A DNA stretch of 64,000 nucleotides from Domibacillus sp. PGB-M46 (GCF_022668875.1 NZ_JAKGCR010000004.1:186001-250000); one strand, 5' to 3'; counted from the stretch's first letter, positions 55,995 to 64,000 are shown. Program-made: numbers and translations. The notes: generated by a model not told the origin, from the sequence alone.

Positions 55995-57172
55995 GGAAGC
56001 TCGATTAAAAACACATTCCTTTATTGACTTTGCTTGTAACCTGGATTCTTCCGCCTAAACTTTGAATAAAGCTAAAAGCACCCATCATGCCGAGGCCGGT
56101 TCCATTTGCTTTTATATCATTCCTTTTCCCTGACCGCAAATACGGATTTTAGCAAGATGATGTTCATAGGTTGTTTTGATCCTTGTTTTGCCGCCGTCCG
56201 GCATGGCTTCGATTGCATTTTTAATGATATTGATGAAAGCCTGCTCGAGCTTTTTTCGTTCGCCAAGGATATACAGTGCTCTTTTTTCTGCAGACACGTC
56301 GAGCTCTACACTGTTCATTTTGGCCAGCGGCATTAACACGTTTACAGCATGATTTATTGTTTCGTGAAAAATAATGGCTTATGCCTCAGCGGGAGCGTGT
56401 TAAATAATCGTCCATAATGCCAGTAGCCCTGTCCAGTTCCTGAATGGAAATCAGAATTTGCTCTTTTGTTTCCGATGGTATCTCACTTTCATAGGAAAGC
56501 TGTATAAATCCCCGGGTGGCCGTCAGCGGATTTCACACTCCATGTGAAATGCCGGCGGCAAGGTTGCTGACAATCTCTAATTTCTCCGCTTTCATCAGCT
56601 TTTGCAATACATCAAAATTGGTTTTAATCACCTCTAACAAAACGGCAGCAATCAGGATAAAAACAATATTAAGGATGTAAAAGACCACCCACATGTTTAC
56701 CGTCATATGCATATCATAGATTTGCCCGGCCGTGTACGTTGTAAGCAGCTAAGAAAAAAGGGTAATCACGTCCATCGAAGGGAGTTTTGTTTTAACGGCA
56801 TCTTTAAATAGTAATTCGAGAAAAACATCGCCAGCACGGCAATAAGCGTAAAGGTAAAAAAGGTTATAAGAAAACCGGAAGCAGCCATGCAGCAAATCCC
56901 GGCTCTCCATATAAAATCCCCAGCAGAAAAGGAACCCGGCGCAAGTCAAAGTTAAATCCGTCTCCAAATGAAAAAGGAAACAGCATACATAATACAAAAG
57001 ACATAACCGGAAACACAACAAACCATGATGCCTTTACTTTTTTAAAACGGTATAAGCAGGAAACAAGGTAAAGCATTTGCATAAAAAAGACCGGAATAAG
57101 AACAAATAAAAAATTAATGAGTAAATCTTTTATGATAAGCTCCATCAAGGCACCGACCATTCTTGTATACAT
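55995..57172 (-). pseudogene. Sensor histidine kinase (KinB-like), several interruptions
   Basis: Read right to left: a membrane segment with five or six helices (MELIIKDLLINFLFVLIPVF and PFLLGILYGEPGFAAWLLPV, of the 5TM type), then an H box reading ISHGV-stop-NPLTATRGFIQ, then GERKKLEQAFINIIKNAIEAM (N box) and NGTGLGMMGAFSFIQSLGGR (G2 box). The usual ISHEIRNP is broken by a stop next to the phosphorylatable His, and frames change at about 56340 and 56750. It was a sporulation-type sensor kinase feeding Spo0F. A related intact sensor starts at 63440. Confidence 0.85.
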
Positions 57173-57251
57173 AAAATCGGCTCATTCATGTTGTTTCTTT
57201 AAGAATAATCGATCCTTCGCTGGAACTGAAACTGCTTTTTGAAAGCGTTTT

Positions 57252-57671
57252 CTACTTCTCAATAATCACTGCATTGATAGCCGGTGCCCCATCTTTTGCT
57301 TTTTCCACTGCCACTGTTCCATACACTGTAATGCTCTCATTTATTTCGACTTCCGTCTGTGTGGCATTCATAATCACATATGTGCCATCCGATGCCTGAA
57401 GGGAAAATGAGCCCGTTAAGCCGGGTTCGATCACTTCCGTAACGCGTCCTGTCGCAGTCACTTTTTTACCGACTGGCGGCTCGTCAGCATTTAACTCCGG
57501 GAATTTCGCCGGCACGGCTTCCTCTTTCATCTGTTCGGCCAGCTCTTCCTCTGACGGCTCTTCAATAATTGATTCCGTCCCTTCTGAAAACGTGCTTTGA
57601 ACCATTTCTTCTTCTGCCGTACAGGCACTTAATACGATAGCCGCTGCAGCCGCTGCGATCCATTTTTTCAT
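57252..57671 (-). CDS. Lipoprotein with OB-fold-like domain
   Basis: 139 residues. Lipobox LSAC at residues 14-17, an acidic linker to about 60, then a small beta domain (KVTATGRVTEVIEPGLTGSF, INESITVYGTVAV) of the tRNA-anti/OB type seen in exported Bacillus proteins. GGAGG precedes the ATG. The role is unknown. Confidence 0.75.
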   Translation of the reverse strand: MKKWIAAAAAAIVLSACTAEEEMVQSTFSEGTESIIEEPSEEELAEQMKEEAVPAKFPELNADEPPVGKKVTATGRVTEVIEPGLTGSFSLQASDGTYVIMNATQTEVEINESITVYGTVAVEKAKDGAPAINAVIIEK

Positions 57672-57794
57672 TACAGCACCCTCCTTTTTTCTGCTTGTCC
57701 TACATTATGAAAGAGCTAAGCCGGAAAGTACACGAAGGCAAAGTGTCACTCCGCCAATGAACGCATACTGTAACTATATAAAGGAGTGAAATCG

Positions 57795-58112
57795 ATGGTA
57801 CAGGAATATCCAAAGCCGCCTCAACACTCGCTGTTACCGCCAGGACATTATTTGTATTCTCCCCAATTTCCAGCCATTATGCAGCAATTATCACCGGTTT
57901 ACACCGTAACAGCAGAACCCGTCTTTCTCGACCACCTTCTCATGCATAGCGGCAAAATGATTCAAGTAGCCACAACCGGCGGGTTATTGACCGGAAAGCT
58001 GACTGGAGTGGCCATTGATCATCTTCAGTTAACCATCAATGATGTTCATCATCACATTCGATACCCGCACATTATTTCTTTCAGCATGGCACAACCGAAC
58101 CAAAAAACCTGA
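57795..58112 (+). CDS. DUF2642 (YuzF-like) protein
   Basis: 105 residues from the ATG at 57795 (AAGGAG at 8 nt). The N-terminus is Pro/Tyr/His-rich; residues 45-95 (FLDHLLMHSGKMIQVATTGG, LTGVAIDHLQLTINDVHHHI) form the DUF2642 beta-barrel found in spore coat and forespore proteins. The family role is not defined. Confidence 0.75.
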   Translation: MVQEYPKPPQHSLLPPGHYLYSPQFPAIMQQLSPVYTVTAEPVFLDHLLMHSGKMIQVATTGGLLTGKLTGVAIDHLQLTINDVHHHIRYPHIISFSMAQPNQKT

Positions 58113-58136
58113 AAGTGTCCACTCTCAGGTTTTTTG
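58101..58136. terminator. Bidirectional terminator
   Basis: AAAAAACCTGA and TCAGGTTTTTT arms enclose the stop codon region. Confidence 0.8.
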
Positions 58137-58471
58137 GCTAAATGTGTTTTTAAGGCTTGTGTATAAACTTCTTTTAAAAGGTCATCCTGCATGTATAACT
58201 GCGTTTGTTTATTATTCGGCCGCTATCACCGTGATCAGCCCGCTTTTTTATGCAGGCCTCATTCAGCCCAAACAGCAAAATACATGCACCAGAGGAATAA
58301 AACCTGAAGGCAGGCCATCTGCTCAACTGACGGCCGATGCCTTCTTCCCATTAAATCGTTTGCGTCTTTCGAAAAGCGGGTACGCTGGATATACATTCTA
58401 TTATCTGCTTTTTCCAACACATTTCTCCACTTTTTTCAGATAACAGAGAATAAAGAGTCGGAGGTGATCAT

Positions 58472-58669
58472 ATGAGGAGAGTTCAAGGCATTCCCAGCTT
58501 ACTCACATACCTTAATGCCCATCATTATTCGCTTACACATGAAGAGGTTGAGGATTTAATCCGAAAAAGACAATTTCCTCATAGAAAGCTGATGAACGGG
58601 GCGATGATCTTTGACTTAAATCATATTGACTGGTGGTTATCGGAAAATCAGCCTTCGAAGAATCCTTGA
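58472..58669 (+). CDS. Small hypothetical DNA-binding-like protein
   Basis: 65 residues: IPSLLTYLNAHHYSLTHEEV, EDLIRKRQFPHRKLMNGAM, IFDLNHIDWWLSENQ. The order (helix, RKRxFPHRK, DLxxIDWWL) recalls excisionase-like winged-helix proteins, but this is by eye. GGAGGTG lies before the ATG. Confidence 0.6.
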   Translation: MRRVQGIPSLLTYLNAHHYSLTHEEVEDLIRKRQFPHRKLMNGAMIFDLNHIDWWLSENQPSKNP

Positions 58670-58705
58670 AGCTCACACGTGGCTTGTATCTTCTGCATTA
58701 TTATG

Positions 58706-58738
58706 AAAGCGAACCGATCTTTCCCGGTTCGCTTTTGG
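58706..58738. terminator. Intrinsic terminator
   Basis: AAAGCGAACCG pairs with CGGTTCGCTTT; T4 follows. Between convergent small genes. Confidence 0.8.
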
Positions 58739-58760
58739 TTTGCCGTCCTGATGAAATCCT

Positions 58761-58988
58761 TTACTGAACAAATTTTCCGGTTACACGCAGGGTTCTTGGC
58801 TTTCTATCTTCCCAGGTTACATAGCCGGATTCTTTCAGGCGGTCTAAATGGCCTTTTACAGTTGAAGCAGATTTTAGTTCTACCGTTTCGCCAATCTCAC
58901 GTATCGCAGGTGGATAATTTTTCGTGCGGACACACTCATTTATATAAAGAAGCATTTTCTGCTGGCGGACGGAAAGCTGATTAAGCAT
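58761..58988 (-). CDS. LexA-type DNA-binding domain without peptidase domain
   Basis: 75 residues from the ATG at 58988 (AAAGGAGG before it; the frame to 59045 is leader). The sequence follows LexA residues 1-70: LSVRQQKMLLYINECV, YPPAIREIGETVELKSASTV, GHLDRLKESGYVTWEDRKPR, including the recognition helix. The autoprotease half is missing, so it cannot be cleaved by the RecA pathway. A LexA-like box is 130 bp upstream. It could compete with LexA for sites or act as a stand-alone regulator. Confidence 0.85.
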   Translation of the reverse strand: MLNQLSVRQQKMLLYINECVRTKNYPPAIREIGETVELKSASTVKGHLDRLKESGYVTWEDRKPRTLRVTGKFVQ

Positions 58989-59115
58989 ATGGTTTTTCCT
59001 CCTTTTCGCAGGATTTCTTCGACTTATACTCAAATAGCGGGACAAAAATGTTTTTACTTCTTAACATGTAAAGACACATGTTTATAACCTGCTTGATCTC
59101 TCTTTTTCATTGTAA

Positions 59116-59129
59116 CGAACAAACGTTTT
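59116..59129 (-). promoter_or_regulatory. LexA-like box upstream of the LexA-domain protein
   Basis: CGAACAAACGTTTT keeps CGAAC-N4-GTT and differs in the last two positions of the consensus. The left half is identical to the box at 46292. Confidence 0.65.
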
Positions 59130-59191
59130 TTCTCCAAATAAAATCCAATTATATGTTTCCATATTTAACGGAAAGCCTCCGCATTTAAATA

Positions 59192-59218
59192 AAAAAAGCT
59201 CCCTTCATCAGGAGCTTT
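59192..59218 (-). terminator. Terminator of the riboswitch-controlled gene
   Basis: AAAGCTCC and GGAGCTTT arms; a T7 run follows on the minus strand and the stem overlaps the end of the gene. Confidence 0.85.
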
Positions 59219-59543
59219 TCATTGTTTTATATTCCCGGCTTTCGTATATGGCTTGAAGCTTATTTTCGGCTTCCCGGGGACTCATCGATAAACCCGTTAA
59301 AAAAGCCAATAGGTCATCACGCTCCGAAAGCTTTCTCATAGAGTGAAACGTGATCGGCTTATGTTCTTTTAAAAGTGTCATAATTTCAATCGTAGGCAGT
59401 ACTTCCGGCTGGGAGCAATCCCTTAAGAAAGAGCGTAAAAACCGTACAAAAACTAAAGCGGAATCTGTACTGTCCGGATATTTTTTCAATAAAACAAAAA
59501 ATTTTTCTACATGTGCTTTTACGTCGTTTGATTTTCTCCGCAT
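59208..59543 (-). CDS. Hypothetical protein behind a c-di-GMP riboswitch
   Basis: 111 residues, helical and basic at the start (MRRKSNDVKAHVEKFFVLLK, SALVFVRFLRSFLRDCSQPE, SMSPREAENKLQAIYESREY). GCAGGAGG lies at good distance from the ATG. No signal peptide and no known domain. The cyclic-di-GMP-I aptamer at 59597-59685 lies 54 nt upstream on the same strand, so its expression should follow the second messenger; c-di-GMP switches usually serve motility, adhesion or biofilm genes. Confidence 0.75.
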   Translation of the reverse strand: MRRKSNDVKAHVEKFFVLLKKYPDSTDSALVFVRFLRSFLRDCSQPEVLPTIEIMTLLKEHKPITFHSMRKLSERDDLLAFLTGLSMSPREAENKLQAIYESREYKTMKSS

Positions 59544-59596
59544 ATTTCCTCCTGCTTTAAACAGTTATTCAACCAAATACGGAGAAGCTTCCCTAT

Positions 59597-59685
59597 TTGG
59601 CAACCCGGCTGTCGTTTTTCACTGGCTCAAAAGTAGACCCGTGGCTTTGCGTCCTTCCCTTTCGGAGAAGTTTGCCTTTATCTTT
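59597..59685 (-). promoter_or_regulatory. Cyclic-di-GMP-I (GEMM) riboswitch aptamer
   Basis: Read on the minus strand the sequence has every conserved piece in order: AAGGCAAAC, the P1b arm with CCGAAAGG tetraloop, GGACGCAAAGCC, GGGTCTA, the second arm with GTGAAAAAC, and CAGCCGGGTTGCC closing the GGCAA stem. Downstream, CCAAATA and TATTTGG enclose GGGAAGCTTCTCC, a hairpin that shares bases with the closing stem and could switch structure. It precedes the gene at 59208-59543. Confidence 0.88.
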
Positions 59686-59945
59686 AGTCCCATTAAATCA
59701 TGTCGAATTATGTCAAGTCAAGCCGAAATGAACTATATTACAAACCCGATTAGCTTTTTATACCTATATACTATTCAATCTTTTGACTCAATCACCTTCT
59801 GCCTTAACCTGTTCTGGCTAGTGATAAATAGCGGATTCGTTTTGCCTGCCAGAAATTCTTTGGCCATCCTGCTCTTTTTGTTTACTTCTTCATACACTGG
59901 GCATGCTACCATTGACGACAACCTTACTTAAAGGAGAATGCACAC
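59686..59945. other. Divergent promoter region
   Basis: Lies between the riboswitch transcript and the acidic lipoprotein. No gene seen; it must contain both promoters. Confidence 0.45.
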
Positions 59946-60410
59946 ATGAAATTTACCGGCACAAAAGAACTTCTTGTCAGCGGACTAACGGCTTTACTCG
60001 TACTCGGGCTGGCCGGCTGCGGCGGCGGACAAAATGACGACACGAATAATGAGCAGGATCAAATGGAAGAACAAAACAATACCGGTACCCAAAATCAAAC
60101 TGAACAAGATGAAACAGAAGGCGATTTAGATACCGAACTAAGAGATGAAAACGACAAAGGAAACGGAGTCAATGATGGTCCGGATCAAGAAAACGGCGGC
60201 AACAACGAAGATGCTAACGGTATCAATGACGGAAAAGATCAGGATAACGGTATCGATGATGGAACAACCGATGATCAGCTGGACCCTGAAAATAACCCAG
60301 AGGATGCTAACGGTGTCAATGACGGAAAAGACCAGGATAACGGTATTGATGATGGAACAAAGGATGACGAGCTGGATCCTGAAAACAATCCAACGAAAAA
60401 CAATCAATAA
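59946..60410 (+). CDS. Acidic repeat lipoprotein
   Basis: 154 residues. Lipobox LAGC (Cys about residue 25), then 130 residues almost wholly Asp, Asn, Glu, Gln, Gly. Two near-perfect repeats of about 31 residues start EDANGINDGKDQDNGIDDGT and EDANGVNDGKDQDNGIDDGT and end DPENNP. The D/N-rich runs resemble calcium-binding loops of the DxDxDG kind. Low-complexity and surface-exposed; the role is unknown. AAAGGAG lies before the ATG. Confidence 0.8.
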   Translation: MKFTGTKELLVSGLTALLVLGLAGCGGGQNDDTNNEQDQMEEQNNTGTQNQTEQDETEGDLDTELRDENDKGNGVNDGPDQENGGNNEDANGINDGKDQDNGIDDGTTDDQLDPENNPEDANGVNDGKDQDNGIDDGTKDDELDPENNPTKNNQ

Positions 60411-60415
60411 CTGAA

Positions 60416-60455
60416 AAAGTCCCGGCCGCATATAGGCCGGGACTTACTTTTTTCG
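60416..60455. terminator. Terminator between convergent genes
   Basis: AAGTCCCGGCC pairs with GGCCGGGACTT; T5 follows. Confidence 0.85.
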
Positions 60456-60466
60456 GGAAGAGTGTC

Positions 60467-61141
60467 TTAGTCTCTTGAAGTGAAAAAGTTCAGCACCCGC
60501 AAAATATCCAAGAAGATATTAATAAAATTCAAATACAAATCAAAGACCGCTGCTGGCACGTCCGCTTCTTTAAACCCTGACTCCTTCATCCGGGAAATGT
60601 CATACAGCATATAGCCGGAGAAAATAAGGATTCCGGCAAAGGCAAGGCCAAGGTCCATAAAGCTGGAACCAATAAAAATGTTGGCAATGCTAAGCAGGAT
60701 CAGTGTAAGCAGTGCAAAAAAGAGCATACCGCCCAAAAAGGAGAAATCTTTTTTTGTAAAGTATGTGTAAATAAACAACCCGCCGAATAGAGCGGAAGCA
60801 ATACCGAACGCCGCTACGACGAGCGCCATCCCCATCGCATCGACGTATAGATCGATAGCCGGATAAATAGAAATTCCAACCAGCAGCGTAAACACGTACA
60901 CGAGCCACATAGGCAGCCGCAATCCATACGTACTGAACCCTTTCTTTCTTTTTCTTCCCGCTGAAAATGATTTTATTAAAAGCAGCAGCAGTACAAGGAT
61001 CGGAACCAGGCCTAAAGCAAGTGCTACTGTTTCTGGAATGAACATCCCGCCAACTAATGTACCGATAAACGAAAGCAAAAGCGTACTGAAAAACCTCGGC
61101 AGCACATGGGACGTAATCAATGATTTTCCTGATTGCATCAT
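60467..61141 (-). CDS. Bax-inhibitor-1 (YetJ/TMBIM) family membrane protein
   Basis: 224 residues, seven helices, from the ATG at 61141 (GGAG upstream). AGILIFSGYMLYDISRM and the final DVPAAVFDLYLNFINIFLDILR are the family signature; the paired acidic residues gate a calcium leak in B. subtilis YetJ. The helix order and size match. Ion leak is inferred from the family. Confidence 0.88.
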   Translation of the reverse strand: MMQSGKSLITSHVLPRFFSTLLLSFIGTLVGGMFIPETVALALGLVPILVLLLLLIKSFSAGRKRKKGFSTYGLRLPMWLVYVFTLLVGISIYPAIDLYVDAMGMALVVAAFGIASALFGGLFIYTYFTKKDFSFLGGMLFFALLTLILLSIANIFIGSSFMDLGLAFAGILIFSGYMLYDISRMKESGFKEADVPAAVFDLYLNFINIFLDILRVLNFFTSRD

Positions 61142-61275
61142 AACCAATCTCCTTCTCTTTGTTTCATTTTTTTCTACGGATCAACTCTTCCTTTTGTTTC
61201 ATTGTTTTTCACTTTCTCTATCACTTAATGTTCCATTTCCGCTTTTAATAACCAGTAATAAAGCCGATCAGCCGC

Positions 61276-61375
61276 ACAAAAAAGCTTCCTTTTTTATAAG
61301 GAAGCTTCGGACCTGTATAGGCAAAGTTTGAAGGCAGACTGAGAGCAAGAGCATCCGAATGGATGCTCTTTTTGT
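61276..61375. terminator. Two hairpins in the gap before the 61375 gene
   Basis: AAGCTTCC/GGAAGCTT at 61276-61308 and GAGCATCC/GGATGCTC with T5 at 61348-61375. The second is a good terminator on the plus strand and may also act on the minus strand. Confidence 0.6.
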
Positions 61376-61680
61376 TACGAGTGCTTCTGCTGAACGAGCA
61401 GCTGCCGCTCATGGTATTCATCAATTTCTTTCATGAGCTTTTTTTCAATCCACTGCCGAGTGCTGCTCTCTAGATTGCCAAATGAAGTGTTTAAGCTATC
61501 TGCGACAACCTCACGTTTGTTTTTATTAAATGTAATAGTCCCATAAATAGGCACTGGCTTGATAAAAGGCTGATCCCGGTCTCTTTGTTCTGCCACAATG
61601 GCAAAACGGTAAAACGGACGGTTTAAAATTTCAATTAACATAATGTGCCCGGACAGCATCATGCGGCTGTTTGTTATCAT
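61375..61680 (-). CDS. Small hypothetical protein
   Basis: 101 residues, beta then helix: GHIMLIEILNRPFYRFAIVA, PVPIYGTITFNKNKREVVAD, STRQWIEKKLMKEIDEYHER. GGTGG stands before the ATG. No motif recognised. Cytoplasmic. Confidence 0.65.
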   Translation of the reverse strand: MITNSRMMLSGHIMLIEILNRPFYRFAIVAEQRDRDQPFIKPVPIYGTITFNKNKREVVADSLNTSFGNLESSTRQWIEKKLMKEIDEYHERQLLVQQKHS

Positions 61681-62007
61681 CGTTTCACCACCTGTATCCG
61701 TCAGTATGGTCCATTTATTATTTTTTATACAATAAAAGCCGCTTTTTTTAACCCGTTAAAAAAACAAAGCTGCCTGCCTCTTCCATTGACAGACGGCTTT
61801 TCTCCTGTCTCGATATCCCTTTCATCAGGAGACGGAAATAAGCGGCGAAAAAAGACATCTCTTTTAAGGGGCCGCATATAATGAGTTCGTGCAGAACGTG
61901 TTCTTGGTAAACAGGAATCACTGCATTCGTTTCTAGATAAGTGAACGGAAAATCACTGCAGTTTCAAGGATGTATACTTATCGCTAGACAGAAACGGAGA
62001 GGATTTT
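61681..62007. other. Intergenic stretch, nothing recognised
   Basis: No gene or RNA signal supported. The right end contains the ribosome binding site and promoter for the small peptide at 62008. Confidence 0.4.
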
Positions 62008-62139
62008 ATGCATTGGTTTCGATTTGTTCCGGTTGTGTTTTTTTCTTTCTCCAGCCTCTGTTTATTTGCTCTGCAATTCAAAGAAATTATGCGATCCATT
62101 CAAGAAATGGCGGCATTTTACAAAAAGAAATCATCCTAG
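62008..62139 (+). CDS. 43-residue single-helix membrane peptide
   Basis: MHWFRFVPVVFFSFSSLCLF then a helical tail (QFKEIMRSIQEMAAFYKKKS). GGAGAGG lies before the ATG. It looks like the small membrane peptides often found in Bacillus. Unknown role. Confidence 0.6.
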   Translation: MHWFRFVPVVFFSFSSLCLFALQFKEIMRSIQEMAAFYKKKSS

Positions 62140-62331
62140 TCAAGCGCTGATCATCCTCAAGGCAGAAATTCATGCTGATTCTGCCTCCTTTTTATTTCGC
62201 ACCTAATTGTTTGAATGTTTTTCTTCCTCTTTACATAAAATTTAAAAATAACCATTTTTATTTTTTATCCTTTTCAACCTCTCCATGTTCACAGACAGTA
62301 TATAAAATGGGGAGAATTTATTTAAAGGAGA

Positions 62332-62490
62332 GTGTTTACTCTGAAAGAGGTTGCCCTTCTTTTATCTGCTGAACTGGAACGGCTCGTCGATGACTATTTC
62401 AAATGTCCTGATTTAATCATTAAAAAACAGATTCAGGATGATATCCAGCTTTTAAGTGAAGCTTTAGTACAATGTAAACAGCCGATATAA
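62332..62490 (+). CDS. Small helical protein, start uncertain
   Basis: About 50 residues: KEVALLLSAELERLVDDYFK, PDLIIKKQIQDDIQLLSEAL. AAAGGAGA lies 1 nt before the GTG at 62332 and 9 nt before a CTG at 62341, so the start is unclear. The SAELERLVDDY stretch resembles the Spo0E motif but lacks SQELD. Probably real, unknown role. Confidence 0.45.
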   Translation: MFTLKEVALLLSAELERLVDDYFKCPDLIIKKQIQDDIQLLSEALVQCKQPI

Positions 62491-62662
62491 AAAAGTTTTT
62501 TATCTTTATCTGGATGTATGGCAATCGAAACGAGCGGCGTCTGCTTCTGTGCAGGCTCGACCCGTTCATGTCGATAGATTAAGCAGAAAAAGTACGGCCG
62601 GACTCATTTGATCGTTCCCCCATTTTATTTTTAAACTCTTTATACAAGAATGGTTATAGCAG

Positions 62663-62690
62663 GAAGCCTTTTTCAAAAGGCTTCTTTTTC
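62663..62690 (+). terminator. Intrinsic terminator
   Basis: GAAGCCTTTT pairs with AAAAGGCTTC across TC, then T5. Confidence 0.85.
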
Positions 62691-62767
62691 ATCTTCATGG
62701 TATATTCCGGCATACATTGGAGAAAATATCCTTTGTTCATTTTAACTTGTACAAAGGAGGCTGTTTG

Positions 62768-63253
62768 ATGAAAAAAGCATCAATGTATTTGGCGGCTTGT
62801 ATGACTATCTTTTTCTTGGCCGGATGTATGAATAATAATGACGAAACGGCAGACAAAGCTGACAATAATGCGGCTGAACAGGATTCACAGAATGAGCAGA
62901 CAACAGATGATGAAGGTAATAATGAAGCCCGACTGTCTGTATTGGATAAAGCAGAGGGCAGCCTTGAGGACATGGATAAAGTAGAAGACGCCACTGTTCT
63001 GGCAACAGGAGAGCGTGCTTATGCCGCCGTTCAGTTAGAAAATGACACTCAAGTAACGGACGAACTGAAAAAAGACATGGAAGACAAAGTAAAAGAATCA
63101 GATACGACCCTTGAAGAAGTGTATATTTCGGAAGATCCGGATTTTACTACTCAAATGAAGGATTATGCTGAGCGGATTGAAGCAGGCGAGCCTGTAGAAG
63201 GACTTGTTGATGAATTTAGCGATACCGTTCGCAGAGTTTTTCCAAGCGAATAA
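62768..63253 (+). CDS. YhcN/YlaJ-type sporulation lipoprotein
   Basis: 161 residues from the ATG at 62768 (GGAGG at 7 nt). Lipobox LAGC (Cys about 19), a D/N/E/Q-rich linker to about 55, and the family domain: VEDATVLATGERAYAAVQLE and LEEVYISEDPDFTTQMKDYA. YhcN-like lipoproteins are spore-membrane proteins affecting germination. Complete with terminator. Confidence 0.88.
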   Translation: MKKASMYLAACMTIFFLAGCMNNNDETADKADNNAAEQDSQNEQTTDDEGNNEARLSVLDKAEGSLEDMDKVEDATVLATGERAYAAVQLENDTQVTDELKKDMEDKVKESDTTLEEVYISEDPDFTTQMKDYAERIEAGEPVEGLVDEFSDTVRRVFPSE

Positions 63254-63264
63254 CCGATCGTTTT

Positions 63265-63293
63265 TTACCCGGTAGGGCAGCCGGGTTTTTTGT
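63265..63293 (+). terminator. Intrinsic terminator
   Basis: ACCCGG and CCGGGT arms, then T6. Confidence 0.85.
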
Positions 63294-63439
63294 TTGATTG
63301 AAGGCGTTTTTTTATTTTTCATATTTTTTACTAATCAAATAGAAGAAAAAAGCTTCTTCCGTGTTATGATAAAAACGTATCAGAGCTGGGTGAAAAATCC
63401 CTTCACCTCTTACCACTTTACACGACTGGAGTTGCAAGA

Positions 63440-64000
63440 TTGGATATTCTTCTTACTAATATTCAAAGCTTCTTATTAAACACCCTTTTGATTTATTTCG
63501 GTTTTACAATTTATTTTAAATTCCTGGAACGGAAAGTAAACCAGATTGTACATAACCTGATTATTATATTGATTTGTGGAATATCGATTGTGTTTTCTAT
63601 GAGTTTTCCTATTATTCTTTTACAAGAAATACCCATCGACTTCCGCCAAATTCCTTTGATCATTGGAGCATTATACGGAGGACGCCGGGCTGCCTGCATT
63701 CTGACAGCCGTTTTACTCGGCTATCGTTTTTTATTGGGAGTCCCGGACTTTCTATCCGCCCTCCTCGTTTATTCTCTGCTGCTGCTTTTATGGGCTGCGG
63801 TTCTGCCTTTTTTCAAAAAAGCAGCCGTTCTTAAAAAGAAACTATGGATTGCTCTATGCATCTCCTTAACTGCAGCCCTGTCTACACTCGCTTTGAACCT
63901 GCTTTTATTGCCATTAGCTGTTACGGCAGCGTTTATTATGTTTGCTGTTTTGATCGTAGTGCTTCAAACAATCGGCCTCCTTCTTTGCGTATGGATGATT
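63440..64000 (+). CDS. Multi-pass membrane sensor, probable KinB-like histidine kinase, cut by the window
   Basis: Start TTG at 63440 behind CTGGAG. The 187 visible residues form about six helices: NTLLIYFGFTIYFKF, the pair IIILICGISIVFSMSFPI, and the conserved loop FRQIPLIIGALYGGRRAACI of the 5TM-5TMR_LYT type input domain. Such domains sense signals at the membrane and head histidine kinases such as KinB, or GGDEF proteins. The output domain is beyond 64000, so the class is inferred. The wrecked gene at 55995 has the same kind of input domain. Confidence 0.75.
   Translation, partial: MDILLTNIQSFLLNTLLIYFGFTIYFKFLERKVNQIVHNLIIILICGISIVFSMSFPIILLQEIPIDFRQIPLIIGALYGGRRAACILTAVLLGYRFLLGVPDFLSALLVYSLLLLLWAAVLPFFKKAAVLKKKLWIALCISLTAALSTLALNLLLLPLAVTAAFIMFAVLIVVLQTIGLLLCVWMI

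Overview
The window looks like the chromosome of a low-G+C, endospore-forming Bacillaceae (Bacillus or a near relative). The evidence is the block lexA-yneA-yneB-ynzC-tkt-yneF with DinR/LexA boxes, the cotJABC spore-coat operon, Spo0E-like, YjcZ-like and YhcN-like sporulation proteins, RsbR-type stressosome proteins, YugN, YteA and YkuD homologues, GGAGG-type ribosome binding sites and frequent GTG/TTG starts. I cannot name the species from sequence alone.

1-29 kb, an accretion zone between ccdA and yneF. In Bacillus subtilis yneF lies directly beside ccdA; here ccdA (1-356) and intact yneF (28862-29077) are about 28.5 kb apart. Next to ccdA are a Spo0E-like phosphatase, a secreted protein, decayed sporulation-type genes, an M48 protease, a tcyABC-like cystine transporter flanked by direct repeats, an RsbRD-like protein, a one-piece L-serine dehydratase, a VOC protein and several pseudogenes. 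At 15.3-18.2 kb lie the remains of an older integrated element whose tyrosine integrase is split by an ABC-F (yfmM-like) gene. At 18199-29046 is a younger 10,848-bp element bounded by a perfect 195-bp repeat of the yneF 3' end. It carries its own tyrosine integrase, a serine recombinase, a 272-nt tract with no A on the plus strand, a PD-(D/E)XK-like nuclease gene stopped by one nonsense codon, a three-gene coiled-coil operon, a PIN-domain/zinc-ribbon protein and a membrane coiled-coil protein.

29-35 kb, the SOS locus: tkt, ynzC, yneB and yneA on the minus strand, and lexA divergent on the plus strand with three DinR boxes between. A membrane GGDEF gene follows, interrupted by a stop codon inside its GGEEF motif.

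35-50 kb: an SDR reductase, a three-gene ABC-2 exporter, dinB-dsdA (overlapping by 4 bp), a degenerate M50 protease homologue, small stress and IDEAL-domain proteins, a permuted NlpC/P60 protein, YjcZ and cotJABC, a decayed tRNA-Cys, a LexA-boxed WYL-like gene, a molybdate uptake locus (modA, modB and a divergent HTH/binding-protein regulator) and a second RsbR paralogue.

50-64 kb: two paralogous 54-residue membrane peptides around a GH25 muramidase, YteA, an acetyltransferase, Mn-catalase, YugN, an L,D-transpeptidase, a wrecked KinB-like kinase, several small lipoproteins, a LexA-DNA-binding-domain-only protein behind a LexA box, a cyclic-di-GMP-I riboswitch in front of an unknown gene, a Bax-inhibitor-1 family protein, a YhcN-like lipoprotein and the start of a multi-pass membrane sensor that runs off the window.
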